From: Acinetobacter boissieri | GTDB taxonomy: Bacteria; Pseudomonadota; Gammaproteobacteria; Pseudomonadales; Moraxellaceae | DNA length: 64,000 nt | Direction of reading: 5' to 3' | Assembly (NCBI RefSeq): GCF_900096955.1 | Contig: NZ_FMYL01000011.1 | Span: 21,423-85,422 of the forward strand | Shown here: piece by piece, positions 1-8,735 of the stretch | Layout: every line of letters begins with the position of its first letter | Position numbering within the stretch: the first letter of the stretch is position 1 | Program-made: the position numbers and the translations under genes | Notes under the pieces: model-generated | Told to the model about the DNA's origin: nothing | Databases searched by the model: none | The model's input: only the letters and a program-made list of their open reading frames with translations

Positions 1-575
<575 letters not shown>

Positions 576-681
576 TCACACCTGGTCAATGTCAATTACG
601 AAAAAGAGAAACGAATACTGCGTACTGCAAATGTATCTCGTGTCTCTCCAATAATATTCAATTTTATGTGCTTATACTTGT

Positions 682-1086
682 TTATCGTGTTCGTCTAGAC
701 ACCAAAAAAGGTGCAACCCATGACATCATCTGAACAAGTATAAAACCACAAAACAATGCAACTGGTGACAACGGTTTAACATTGTTTAAAATTAAAGCAA
801 ATCCAATCATAACAATCGCAAACTTACCCATCATTCCTTTATACATATTTAAAAGCACTTGCCTTGAGGCACGTGCTCCTGCAGTACGAAAAGACTGCCA
901 TGAAAAATAGCTACATGCGAGCCAACAAACCAATGCACCAAGTGCAATACTTTTTGCCGCTGTCCCATCTTTCAAAAGCCATGCAATAAAGGCTGAAACT
1001 GGAATCATTAATGCTTGTAAACAGACCTGAGCTTTGGCAAAGCGTAGATCAATCATGCGCTTTACTTGAGCCATTTTGGCTGACAC
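682..1086 (-). CDS. atpI: ATP synthase subunit I (AtpI)
   Basis: Small membrane protein at the head of the atp operon, thought to help assemble the c-ring and perhaps carry magnesium. It has 134 residues with about four hydrophobic helices and a basic start (MSAKMAQVKRMIDLRFAKAQ), which fits the AtpI family in length and topology. It lies directly upstream of atpB. A sigma70-like promoter is visible upstream at 1137-1165. Family sequence conservation is weak, so the call rests on position as well as topology. Confidence 0.88.
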   Translation of the reverse strand: MSAKMAQVKRMIDLRFAKAQVCLQALMIPVSAFIAWLLKDGTAAKSIALGALVCWLACSYFSWQSFRTAGARASRQVLLNMYKGMMGKFAIVMIGFALILNNVKPLSPVALFCGFILVQMMSWVAPFLVSRRTR

Positions 1087-1136
1087 CTAACATGAATGTT
1101 CAAAAGTTTAACTCATGATCGTTTTTAGTCGCAGGC

Positions 1137-1165
1137 ATTATAGAGGCCCCCCCCTCAACATGCAA
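1137..1165 (-). promoter_or_regulatory. Probable sigma70 promoter of the atp operon with a C8/G8 spacer tract
   Basis: On the minus strand a perfect TATAAT (plus 1137-1142) lies 17 bp from TTGCAT (plus 1160-1165), about 50 bp upstream of atpI. The spacer holds a run of eight C on the plus strand (1147-1154) flanked by GAGG and CTC, which stands out in AT-rich DNA. Inferred from consensus only. Confidence 0.55.
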
Positions 1166-1242
1166 TCTTTTCCGACAGTTAGCGTCACCTTTTTGGTAAA
1201 AACAGTTTTTTTTTTAATTTAAGCTTAAGTTAAGCCTGTTTT

Positions 1243-2085
1243 TTAAGATTTGATGGATGTTTGTACGCATTGATGAATTTTTTGCGCAAGATCTGTCCAT
1301 GCTTTAATAAAATCATTTTCCCCTTTTAAACTTTCATCAACAGGTTGAAATTGGATGGGTTGCAACTTCTGATATTGACTGCGGTTCGCCTGCCCTTCTG
1401 CAAGTAAACACATGCTTGGATAGGGTCTAGTGTCATTTAGGTATTTAATTTGCGAAACTGTCGGTGGTACATGCGGGTCACTGGTGAGTGTACCTGCAAT
1501 TTTAATATTTAATGGCCGCTCAATATATTGGTACGCATCATGATAAGACCAATATTTAAGTGGTGCTTTATGTTGGCCAAATTGACGTGTAGCCAATAGG
1601 AATTTTTGCGAAAATGCACGAGCATTCGCCCAATATTGTGCTTTATATTCAGGGTGTTGCTTTGAGCGCGTTGCTGCAATAAAAAATGCTATTCTGACTG
1701 CATTATTTGGCTCAAGCCATACGTGAGTATCAACTGACTGTGCAATATCATTCCCTTGAACATCTCTTAAAGGCAATGTATTTAGCACACCAGATGACAG
1801 TAAAGAAAATGCTTTAGAGTTATCGGCCAACAGTTTATTCAAAGGTGCTTCATGTGCTTTACCCAACCAAATAATAAGTTCTGCATCTTGTATACTTTTA
1901 CGGTTCTCTGGTGTTAGTTGTATGTCATGCCCAGATTGGTTGCCTAATAATAATTCTGGTTGCTCAATACCTTTCGTGACCTCTTGGGCAATCAAATACA
2001 GTGGGTGGATGGAAACGACTAGCCCTTTCGCCCATAGACTGTGACTGTAAAAAACCAACATCAATACTGCAACTAAACGTGCCAT
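1243..2085 (-). CDS. znuA: Zinc ABC transporter, periplasmic zinc-binding protein ZnuA
   Basis: Binds zinc in the periplasm and delivers it to ZnuBC. It has 280 residues with an N-terminal signal peptide (cut likely after the alanine of SLWA, near residue 19). Cluster A-I features and probable zinc ligands are His27 or His53 (SGHDIQLTPEN), His121 (DTHVWLEPN) and His182 (SYHDAYQY). The acidic, histidine-rich loop seen in E. coli ZnuA is almost absent, so this is a short-loop form. It is divergent from zur-znuC-znuB across a 146 bp region holding two Zur boxes, so zinc repression through Zur is likely. Confidence 0.93.
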   Translation of the reverse strand: MARLVAVLMLVFYSHSLWAKGLVVSIHPLYLIAQEVTKGIEQPELLLGNQSGHDIQLTPENRKSIQDAELIIWLGKAHEAPLNKLLADNSKAFSLLSSGVLNTLPLRDVQGNDIAQSVDTHVWLEPNNAVRIAFFIAATRSKQHPEYKAQYWANARAFSQKFLLATRQFGQHKAPLKYWSYHDAYQYIERPLNIKIAGTLTSDPHVPPTVSQIKYLNDTRPYPSMCLLAEGQANRSQYQKLQPIQFQPVDESLKGENDFIKAWTDLAQKIHQCVQTSIKS

Positions 2086-2122
2086 GTGCTATCTCATTTC
2101 TGCCAAACATGCTCTCTTGATC

Positions 2123-2155
2123 GTTATAATATAACATTTTACGTTATACTGTAAC
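2123..2155. promoter_or_regulatory. Two Zur operators between znuA and zur
   Basis: Two 13-bp near-palindromes, GTTATAATATAAC (2123-2135) and GTTATACTGTAAC (2143-2155), start 20 bp apart, so they lie on nearly the same helix face. Both fit the gammaproteobacterial Zur consensus (GTTATAnTATAAC core). They lie 38 bp upstream of znuA and 77 bp upstream of zur, so they can control both directions. Confidence 0.88.
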
Positions 2156-2231
2156 ATATATCAGAAATATGCTAATATAGGCTTGAAAATACACACTCAA
2201 AATATCTTATTTTTTAAGTCAGGTAAATTAT

Positions 2232-2726
2232 ATGGCATCATGTACTCATTCACATGATAATACAGTGCATGGCGTACATGATCATGCAGATCTCAATACA
2301 CGACTACTTGAAGCTGAAAGCCTATGTAGCAGTCATCATGCTCGCCTTACGCCTCTTAGAAAAGAAGTATTGTCTTTAATTTTACAGGCCCAAGGCCCAA
2401 TTGGCGCCTACGATATTCTCGCACAAATTAAAAACACCTCCGATAAACCAGCAGCCCCACCCACTGTTTATCGTAGTCTAGACTTTTTGCTCGATATGGG
2501 TCTCATTCATAGACTCAGTTCAATTAATGCGTTTATTCCATGTTGCCATCCTAGAGAAGGTCATCAAGCTGCGTTTTTAATTTGCTCAAACTGTAAAGCA
2601 GTCAAAGAAGCTTCCGCTGACTCTGCACTGAACCAACTCTATACGTTAGCAGATTCAGATCAATTTAAGATTCACCATACCACGATTGAAATTTCAGGAA
2701 CATGTAACCAGTGCAACCAAGCTTAA
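2232..2726 (+). CDS. zur: Zinc uptake regulator Zur (Fur family)
   Basis: Zinc-responsive repressor of zinc uptake genes. It has 164 residues: a histidine-rich N-terminal tail (about residues 1-25), a winged-helix DNA-binding domain (ARLTPLRKEVLSLI, then PTVYRSLDFLLDMGL), and a C-terminal dimerisation domain with cysteine pairs for structural zinc (CSNCKAV; CNQCNQA at the very end). Fur-family length is normal. It heads the zur-znuC-znuB operon and overlaps znuC by 16 bp. Two Zur boxes upstream point to autoregulation. The histidine-rich tail may add zinc-sensing capacity, which is an inference. Confidence 0.93.
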   Translation: MASCTHSHDNTVHGVHDHADLNTRLLEAESLCSSHHARLTPLRKEVLSLILQAQGPIGAYDILAQIKNTSDKPAAPPTVYRSLDFLLDMGLIHRLSSINAFIPCCHPREGHQAAFLICSNCKAVKEASADSALNQLYTLADSDQFKIHHTTIEISGTCNQCNQA

Positions 2727-3487
2727 CCCCTGAACTGATTTCACTCGATAATATTCATGTTCAACTTGATGAACGTCGTATTTTGACAGGTATAGACTTC
2801 ACACTACATAAAAATGAAATTGTGACTCTCATTGGCCCAAATGGTGCGGGGAAATCCACTTTAATTAAAGTATTACTTGGGATTGTAAAACCCAGCCAAG
2901 GTCGTATTCAAAAATCGAGTGGCTTAAAGCTGTCTTATGTGCCACAAAAATTTCACCCCTCGTTAAGTTTACCTCTACGCGTCAAAGATTTACTCGACTT
3001 AGAACAATGTAGTAAAAAAATCAAACAGCAAATTATTGAAGAAACAGGTATTTACAAACTACTTGACGCTAAAGTGCAACTGTTATCTGGTGGTGAACGC
3101 CAACGTGTACTCTTGGCAAGGGCATTGCTTAGACAACCTCAAGTGTTAGTTCTTGATGAACCCATGCAAGGGCTTGATATTCAGTCTGAAGCAGAGCTGT
3201 ATGCATATGTTCGTACACTACCTGAACGCTACGGTTGTGCTGTGATTATGGTTTCACATGACTTACAGTGGGTTATGCAAGGTACGCACAGAGTGATTTG
3301 TTTAAATAAACATATTTGCTGTAGTGGCTCACCTGAAAATGTACAACAACATCCTGAATATTTGGCTATTTTTGGTACACAACGCACGTTTTATCAGCAT
3401 CATCATGACCACTGTGCTCACGGCGATACGCCAACTACATGTCAGCATGAGTCTACTCCTCATATTCACCCTGAAGCGGACGTATAA
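2711..3487 (+). CDS. znuC: Zinc ABC transporter ATPase ZnuC
   Basis: Cytoplasmic ATPase that powers zinc import with ZnuB and ZnuA. It has 258 residues. Walker A is GPNGAGKST (about 42-50), the Q-loop is YVPQKFHPSL (about 76-85), the signature is LSGGERQRV (about 125-133), Walker B is VLVLDE (about 145-150), and the H-loop is in MVSHDLQWV. The C-terminal 35 residues are rich in histidine and cysteine (QHHHDHCAHG), a possible metal-buffering tail. The start is GTG at 2711, inside the end of zur, so translation is probably coupled. Confidence 0.94.
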   Translation: MQPSLTPELISLDNIHVQLDERRILTGIDFTLHKNEIVTLIGPNGAGKSTLIKVLLGIVKPSQGRIQKSSGLKLSYVPQKFHPSLSLPLRVKDLLDLEQCSKKIKQQIIEETGIYKLLDAKVQLLSGGERQRVLLARALLRQPQVLVLDEPMQGLDIQSEAELYAYVRTLPERYGCAVIMVSHDLQWVMQGTHRVICLNKHICCSGSPENVQQHPEYLAIFGTQRTFYQHHHDHCAHGDTPTTCQHESTPHIHPEADV

Positions 3488-3490
3488 ATC

Positions 3491-4288
3491 GTGATGGAAT
3501 GGTTACAATTACTACTCCCTGCATGGGTGATGGGCAGCTTACTTATCTTCTTAACAGCCCCATTGGGGTGTTTAATGCTGTGGCGTCGTATGTCTTTTTT
3601 TGCAGACACGATGGCACATGGTACTCTACTTGGAGTTGCAATTGCAGGACTACTCGCACTGCCTTTATGGCTAGGTGTGTCTTTTTTAGCATTATTACTG
3701 GTCGCCATTTTATGGTTTTTACACGACCGCCGTTTGCCTAATGACGCCCTCTTGGCTTTATGCTCTGCAACACTGCTATGTAGTGGGCTTCTTTTAATTC
3801 AACAGCTCCCCCTATTAAGACCAGAACTACAAAGCTATTTATTTGGTGATTTACTCACCATTAACTGGTCTGATTTGCCATTATTTTCTGCTGTGATTGT
3901 CGTTGCTATCAGCATTTTATATATTTTTTGGAGACCTCAAGTTCAAATTGCCATAGATACAGATATTGCAATCAGTGAAGGTGTAAACGCAAAGTTACAA
4001 CGTCTGGTCTTTATGTTGTTGTTAGCAATGTTTACTGTCTTAGCTCTACGTGCAGTAGGTTCATTGCTCATGGGTGCGCTGCTCGTTATTCCTGCATTAA
4101 CTGCACGACTTTTGGCGCACTCACCTAAGCAAATGGTATTGTTTGCATTTATATTGGGTCAAGTCGCTTTATCTATTGGGCTATGGTCAAGTGCACTGCT
4201 CAATATTGCCACGGGCTTAAGTATTGTACTGACCATGGCAATATTGTTTTTTAGTATTTTCACACTGCAAAAGATCATTAAACACTAA
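3491..4288 (+). CDS. znuB: Zinc ABC transporter permease ZnuB
   Basis: Inner-membrane permease of the zinc transporter. It has 265 residues with about eight hydrophobic segments and ends in LFFSIFTLQKIIKH. The ABC-3 signature region LRAVGSLLMGALLVIPALTA (about 185-204) is present. GTG 3491 and ATG 3494 are adjacent possible starts. It follows znuC by 3 bp and ends 3 bp before the convergent small gene at 4292-4534, leaving no room for a terminator hairpin. Confidence 0.93.
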   Translation: MMEWLQLLLPAWVMGSLLIFLTAPLGCLMLWRRMSFFADTMAHGTLLGVAIAGLLALPLWLGVSFLALLLVAILWFLHDRRLPNDALLALCSATLLCSGLLLIQQLPLLRPELQSYLFGDLLTINWSDLPLFSAVIVVAISILYIFWRPQVQIAIDTDIAISEGVNAKLQRLVFMLLLAMFTVLALRAVGSLLMGALLVIPALTARLLAHSPKQMVLFAFILGQVALSIGLWSSALLNIATGLSIVLTMAILFFSIFTLQKIIKH

Positions 4289-4291
4289 AGA

Positions 4292-4534
4292 CTACAAGAA
4301 TGGATTTTCAACCTCTTGCTTATCTTGAATCTTAACTTTTTCGGGTAAGTCTTTTGTTTCTTCTAAAGCAGTGACCAAACTATTCACAAAGGATTGAAGT
4401 GCTTTTGCTGTTTTTAATCCATCTTGATCTTTACTGACTTGCAAGTTGCCATAAATATTGACCCGATCTTCGCCATTTTCCAAGGTTAAGTCATATATTG
4501 CAGATGACTCATCTGTTTCAAAGGGTTTAAACAT
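4292..4534 (-). CDS. Conserved-looking small cytosolic protein of unknown function
   Basis: An 80-residue acidic protein (MFKPFETDESSAIYDLTLENGEDRVNIYG in short overlapping view: starts MFKPFETDES, has ENGEDRVNIYGNLQVSKDQ in the middle) with no signal peptide or membrane segment. A good ribosome site, GAGG, precedes the ATG by about 8 bp. The middle looks like beta-strands and the end is a charged helix ending NPFL. I do not recognise a family or function. It lies tail-to-tail with znuB and downstream of the nuclease gene. Confidence 0.7.
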   Translation of the reverse strand: MFKPFETDESSAIYDLTLENGEDRVNIYGNLQVSKDQDGLKTAKALQSFVNSLVTALEETKDLPEKVKIQDKQEVENPFL

Positions 4535-4571
4535 GTTGTTATCCTCTATGTTATTGTGTGCGATGTATTGA

Positions 4572-5609
4572 TTATGATTTAGCCATCATCTTCACAAAAA
4601 ACTCAAGTAAATCCATCAATATTCTTTTTAAGAATAGAACTAAGCTACTGTGTGTGGCGTCTTTTGATACAACGTCACCCTCTCCTGATGGACGATTAGG
4701 TGCAGTAAATTGTTTCTTCAATGCGGTTAATTCTTCAGGAGTTACTTCTTGTGCACAATTACTTTTTGTATCTGTAGATAAATATGCAGGTGTTCGATTG
4801 GCTTTTACATCTGCAGTTGATTCTGGTAAATCGTAAACTTTTCTTTTCGTGGCTTCACTTAATGTTGGAAAAATATTTATACCTGTAAGTGCTTCAATTT
4901 GGCAAACACTCACCACATTCACCTGCAAAGAATTATTATTTGGTGCGTAATATGCACCAATCACCCCTGTTTTTGGATAATAGACTGCTTTAAACACGAC
5001 AGATGGTACAAAAACACCATTACCGATGGTTTGAATTTTTTGTCCAGCAAAAATAGGCCCTGTTACCACATATACATCTTGCTTTTGTTTTGTGACCATT
5101 CCTCTGGTCGCTTCTTCAAGCATACGCCATATTTCTTGATTATTTTTAGGAGCTTGTGGCACCATATTGGCCAATGAAAAACTATCATATTGAGACAGTT
5201 CATCTGGCATATCACCATTAGGTGACATATGCCCTCGATCGTAACCCGAACCTTTATAATCTCTTAAAGTCGATCTATATATTGAACTGACCCGATCTTC
5301 TTCATGAAAGCTATCTTGGCGCTTAATCTTTTGACTCAAACGTTCAGGGGTTAAATATTCTGCACTCCAAAAAGGCGTTTTAGACACCCCAGAATACATC
5401 ACATTAAAACCATGAAAACAAATCGGTGTTGTATTTTTCTTTAAGCTGTCTTTGACTAAATAAGGTGGTGCGTGGTTATAAAACTGGCTGGTACACGATG
5501 TTTTCGACCAAAGACTATCTGTTGTACCTGCAATTGCAGTATGTGGCAGTAATACACCAAGTACTATACTCAAGTAAATACCACTAGAAATTGTTGCTTT
5601 TTTACTCAT
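4572..5609 (-). CDS. Exported DNA/RNA non-specific endonuclease (NUC1/EndA family)
   Basis: Probably a secreted or periplasmic sugar-non-specific nuclease of the beta-beta-alpha-metal class. The motif GYDRGHMSPNGDM carries the DRGH signature; its histidine (about residue 127 from the start chosen) is the general base, and NMVPQAPKNNQEIW carries the metal-binding asparagine. A signal peptide is clear from ATG 5609 (MSKKATISSGIY, hydrophobic core, cut after TAIAG). Upstream in-frame starts at 5651 (ATG) and 5666 (TTG) would lengthen the leader. No strong ribosome site separates these options. The C-terminus (ILMDLLEFFVKMM) is hydrophobic/amphipathic. Roles in nutrient scavenging or DNA uptake control are inferences. 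Confidence 0.87.
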   Translation of the reverse strand: MSKKATISSGIYLSIVLGVLLPHTAIAGTTDSLWSKTSCTSQFYNHAPPYLVKDSLKKNTTPICFHGFNVMYSGVSKTPFWSAEYLTPERLSQKIKRQDSFHEEDRVSSIYRSTLRDYKGSGYDRGHMSPNGDMPDELSQYDSFSLANMVPQAPKNNQEIWRMLEEATRGMVTKQKQDVYVVTGPIFAGQKIQTIGNGVFVPSVVFKAVYYPKTGVIGAYYAPNNNSLQVNVVSVCQIEALTGINIFPTLSEATKRKVYDLPESTADVKANRTPAYLSTDTKSNCAQEVTPEELTALKKQFTAPNRPSGEGDVVSKDATHSSLVLFLKRILMDLLEFFVKMMAKS

Positions 5610-5880
5610 AACATAGGTTTTAAAGCAATTTAAAGCAGTCTCAGACTTCATATTTTTTTCAAACAAAATAATTTAAGACGAGATTAACAATCTCACTTTA
5701 TAAAGTATATTAGTGATGCGTTAATTGTTTATAGATTGGACAGTTTACGAGCATCACCTTTTATTTGCTTACAATAGTCTGTAAAGATACACGTACTTTT
5801 GTATAAAGCATCTTTTGAAGGGTGTAAAATAGAAGTCTAACTGTTGCTATATCATGATTTCAAAGCTCTGGAGTCGAACA

Positions 5881-6138
5881 ATGCGTCATATTTTTTTCGC
5901 CACTGGCCTATTGGTCGGTTTCTCATCGCTTCATTCTGCATTTGCAGAACCTGCTGTACAGCCTGGACAAACACTAGAAAGTCTGTCAAAGGTTACAGTA
6001 TCTACGACGGTTAATGATCAGCCAGGTTCTTTGGCTAAGTTGTTACAAAGTGGGGAGTATCAACTGATTTCGCCTGATCCAATTAATACCAATGCACCAT
6101 CTGCTAATACAGATAATGCAGCTGTACGCTCACAATAA
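5881..6138 (+). CDS. Small exported protein of unknown function
   Basis: An 85-residue product from ATG 5881, chosen because GGAG lies 7 bp upstream; an upstream ATG at 5854 lacks this. The N-terminus MRHIFFATGLLVGFSSLHSAFA is a typical signal peptide, cut after AFA. The mature part is about 60 residues with low-complexity Asn/Ala/Ser at the end (NTNAPSANTDNAAVRSQ). I do not recognise a family. A strong terminator follows 14 bp after the stop, supporting a real single-gene unit. Confidence 0.72.
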   Translation: MRHIFFATGLLVGFSSLHSAFAEPAVQPGQTLESLSKVTVSTTVNDQPGSLAKLLQSGEYQLISPDPINTNAPSANTDNAAVRSQ

Positions 6139-6152
6139 AATGTGTAAGCGGT

Positions 6153-6185
6153 AAAAAAACCGAGCGCTGTGCGCTCGGTTTTTTT
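6153..6185. terminator. Bidirectional Rho-independent terminator
   Basis: Inverted repeat with core CCGAGCGC-TGT-GCGCTCGG, flanked by an A-run on the left and a T-run on the right. It works for the small gene on the plus strand and for kup on the minus strand. Confidence 0.93.
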
Positions 6186-6187
6186 AT

Positions 6188-8068
6188 TTAAATTTCGATT
6201 TGGCTACCCATTTCCACCACACGATTGGTCGGTATTTGGTAGAAGTCACTCACAGGGCTTGTATTACGATACATAGAAATAAATAATTTTTCTCGCCACG
6301 GCGCCATGCCTTGACCGACTGTATGTATCAGTCTGTCTCGTGAAATAAAGAAACTAACATGCATCATGTCAAATTCAAAACCAAGCTCATGATATGCTTT
6401 TTCTAGTGCTTCTGGCACATTAGGCTGGTCTTTAAAACCATAATATAAAAAGATACGATAAAAACGTTCATCTAATTTTTCAATATACATACGGTCTTGA
6501 TCGGACACAAAAGGTACATCTTGCGTGACCACAGTAATCATAATATTGCGTTCGTGAAGTACTTTATTATGCTTAATATTGTGGAGCATGGCATGCGGTA
6601 CAATATTTGGCGTACCGGTTAGAAAAACTGCCTCACCGGGCACATACTTGGTGTCATCACTCATGCTTACGCTTTTAATAAATAGCTCAAGCGGTAGTGC
6701 ATCTTTTTCTAAGCGTTGAATAACAATTTCACGACCATTTTTCCATGTAATCAGCACTGTAAATACCACAATACCAATCGCTAAAGGCACCCAACCACCC
6801 GCTAGAATTTTTAATGATGTTGATGAGACAAAAACGATATCCATCAATAAAAATGGTACAGTAAATAATGCCAATTTCCATATAGGCCATTTCCAACCAG
6901 TCCGAGCATACGCTGTGACTAAAATGGTACTACACAGCATAGTCATTGTTACAGCCACACCGTAGGCACTGGCCAAATTCGCACTGTTATGAAAGAGTAA
7001 AATTAAAATAACGACTGAAATATACAAAACCCAGTTAATAAACGGTAGGTAAATTTGACCTTGTTCTATATCTGAGGTGTGGTGCACAGTCAAGCGTGGC
7101 AAGTAACGTAATTGTATGGCTTGATTTGCCATGGAAAACACACCCGTAATCACAGCCTGTGATGCAATAACAGCAGCGGCTGTTGCCAATGCAATCATGG
7201 GGTATAAACCCCAATCTGGTACAAGCATATAAAACGGGTTTGAAATAGCAGTTGGATCACGCAGTAATAAAGCACCCTGCCCTGCATAGTTAATCATTAA
7301 GCAAGGACAAACCACCACAAACCACGCCAAACGAATGGGACTACGACCAAAATGCCCCATATCTGCATAGAGTGCTTCACCACCTGTAAGGGTAAGCACT
7401 ACAGCACCCATGGCTAAAAAAGCCACACCTGGTTCTTGTAAAATAAAGTGAATTGCCCAGTATGGATTGATGAGCTCTAAAACAAACGGCGTTTTGATAA
7501 TACTCACAACGCCTAACACACCAATAGAAATAAACCATGTAAGGGTAATCGGGCCAAAGAACTTACCCATGGTTGCCGTACCATGTCGCTGTACCAAAAA
7601 TAATGCTGTTAAAATACCCAGTGCAATTGGCATAAGCCATTTATTAAATGCAGGGGTTGCAATACTTAAGCCTTCAACAGCAGACAGTACTGAAATCGCT
7701 GGCGTGATAATACCATCACCAAAAAATAAAGATGCACCAATAAAACCGATCACAATAAGTAGTATTTTCTTATGTCGATTCATTTGGTTAGGGCGTAAAT
7801 TTAGCGCCAATAGCGACATAATACCGCCTTCGCCATTGTTGTCTGCCCGCATAATAAAAGTGACATATTTTATACTAATTGTGAGCATCATTGACCAAAA
7901 CACCAATGACAAAATACCCATAATGGTCGCTTCACTTAAAGCGATATGAGCCTCGATAAAGCATTGTTTTATTGCATATAATGGACTTGTTCCAATATCA
8001 CCGAACACTACGCCTAAGGCAGCCAGTGTGATCGCATATTTAGATGGTTTATAATTTGAATTTTGCAT
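6188..8068 (-). CDS. kup: Potassium uptake protein Kup
   Basis: Low-affinity potassium importer of the KUP/HAK/KT family in the inner membrane, driven by proton symport. From ATG 8068 it has 626 residues, matching the family; an in-frame GTG at 8092 would add 8. The start [20 protein letters not shown] is the family hallmark in the first helix, and [23 protein letters not shown] follows. About twelve membrane helices precede a C-terminal soluble domain of about 170 residues. It stands alone between a terminator and tRNA-Ser. Confidence 0.96.
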   Translation of the reverse strand: MQNSNYKPSKYAITLAALGVVFGDIGTSPLYAIKQCFIEAHIALSEATIMGILSLVFWSMMLTISIKYVTFIMRADNNGEGGIMSLLALNLRPNQMNRHKKILLIVIGFIGASLFFGDGIITPAISVLSAVEGLSIATPAFNKWLMPIALGILTALFLVQRHGTATMGKFFGPITLTWFISIGVLGVVSIIKTPFVLELINPYWAIHFILQEPGVAFLAMGAVVLTLTGGEALYADMGHFGRSPIRLAWFVVVCPCLMINYAGQGALLLRDPTAISNPFYMLVPDWGLYPMIALATAAAVIASQAVITGVFSMANQAIQLRYLPRLTVHHTSDIEQGQIYLPFINWVLYISVVILILLFHNSANLASAYGVAVTMTMLCSTILVTAYARTGWKWPIWKLALFTVPFLLMDIVFVSSTSLKILAGGWVPLAIGIVVFTVLITWKNGREIVIQRLEKDALPLELFIKSVSMSDDTKYVPGEAVFLTGTPNIVPHAMLHNIKHNKVLHERNIMITVVTQDVPFVSDQDRMYIEKLDERFYRIFLYYGFKDQPNVPEALEKAYHELGFEFDMMHVSFFISRDRLIHTVGQGMAPWREKLFISMYRNTSPVSDFYQIPTNRVVEMGSQIEI

Positions 8069-8189
8069 AAAAAAACTACGTTTACTCTGCACTTAAACGA
8101 GATTTTATCACTATATAATGCTTTTTACTGTAACTGCATGCGTTTTATCTTGGCAGCCTACATTTTTTTGGGTATGATCGCCCCTCATT

Positions 8190-8279
8190 GGTGAGGTGTC
8201 CGAGTGGCTTAAGGAGCACGCCTGGAAAGTGTGTATACGTTTGCGCGTATCGAGGGTTCGAATCCCTCTCTCACCGCCA
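8190..8279 (+). tRNA. tRNA-Ser (GGA anticodon)
   Basis: A 90-base class II tRNA with encoded CCA. The acceptor GGTGAGG pairs with TCTCACC before discriminator G and CCA. The anticodon loop CTGGAAA (8222-8228) has anticodon GGA at 8224-8226. There is a long variable arm and the T-arm GAGGGTTCGAATCCCTC. It reads UCC/UCU serine codons. Confidence 0.97.
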
Positions 8280-8310
8280 TATTTTATTCTTATAAAAACC
8301 ATGCCGTATT

Positions 8311-8345
8311 AAAAAGCTTAAATCTAAAGGGTTTAGGCTTTTTTT
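8311..8345 (+). terminator. Rho-independent terminator of tRNA-Ser
   Basis: AAAAAGCTTAAA and TTTAGGCTTTTT form a 12-bp stem with one G-T pair and a T-run, about 32 bp after the tRNA. The stem is AT-rich but well formed. Confidence 0.7.
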
Positions 8346-8735
8346 ATGTGCATGTAACACACATAAAAAAATGCATTTCGTTTATCTCGAAAGGACACAT
8401 TACATCACCCCAATACCCTCAACTATGCTTTAAAGTACAATATCTGTACCGGTGCTCACCCCTGTAATACGTATAATTTAGGCAAAACATCTCTCATTTC
8501 TAGATCACTGTACCGATCACAATCACTAAGTCATATCTCGTCAACAAAGGATCTGTCTTTGACTCTTTAGCATTTAAATCAAAGCAATATTATTTTAAGC
8601 TTAATAATCACAATTTTAACAATGGTTAAAATCTATACCTAATCAGATTGCGATTAAATATAAAAATCACCCTGCAATCAAACTGTCACAATCTAATTTC
8701 ACACTAATGATGCCCCATAAAAATGAGTATGTTTA
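8346..8735. other. Gene-free region upstream of the phosphate transporter gene
   Basis: A 390-bp AT-rich stretch without a supportable gene. It contains a perfect 8-bp inverted repeat ATTTTAAC-AATG-GTTAAAAT at 8613-8632, about 100 bp before the transporter start, which could be an operator. I found no convincing Pho box. Confidence 0.5.

Noticed and set aside
4558..4836. Plus-strand frame antisense to the nuclease gene
   Set aside because: The minus-strand frame has the signal peptide and DRGH motif; the plus-strand one shows neither start signals nor motifs.
7467..7949. 160-codon plus-strand frame inside kup
   Set aside because: Antisense to kup, with no ribosome site and composition expected of the complement of membrane helices.
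8231..8467. Reading frame of 78 codons starting inside tRNA-Ser
   Set aside because: It begins in the tRNA variable arm and crosses the tRNA terminator; no ribosome site and no family features.
8559..8593. TTGACT ... TATTAT as a promoter for the PiT gene
   Set aside because: The spacer is 23 bp, too long for sigma70.
8682..8703. Pho box before the PiT gene (CTGTCACA ... TTTCACA)
   Set aside because: The repeat interval is 13 bp rather than 11 and the second half-site is poor.
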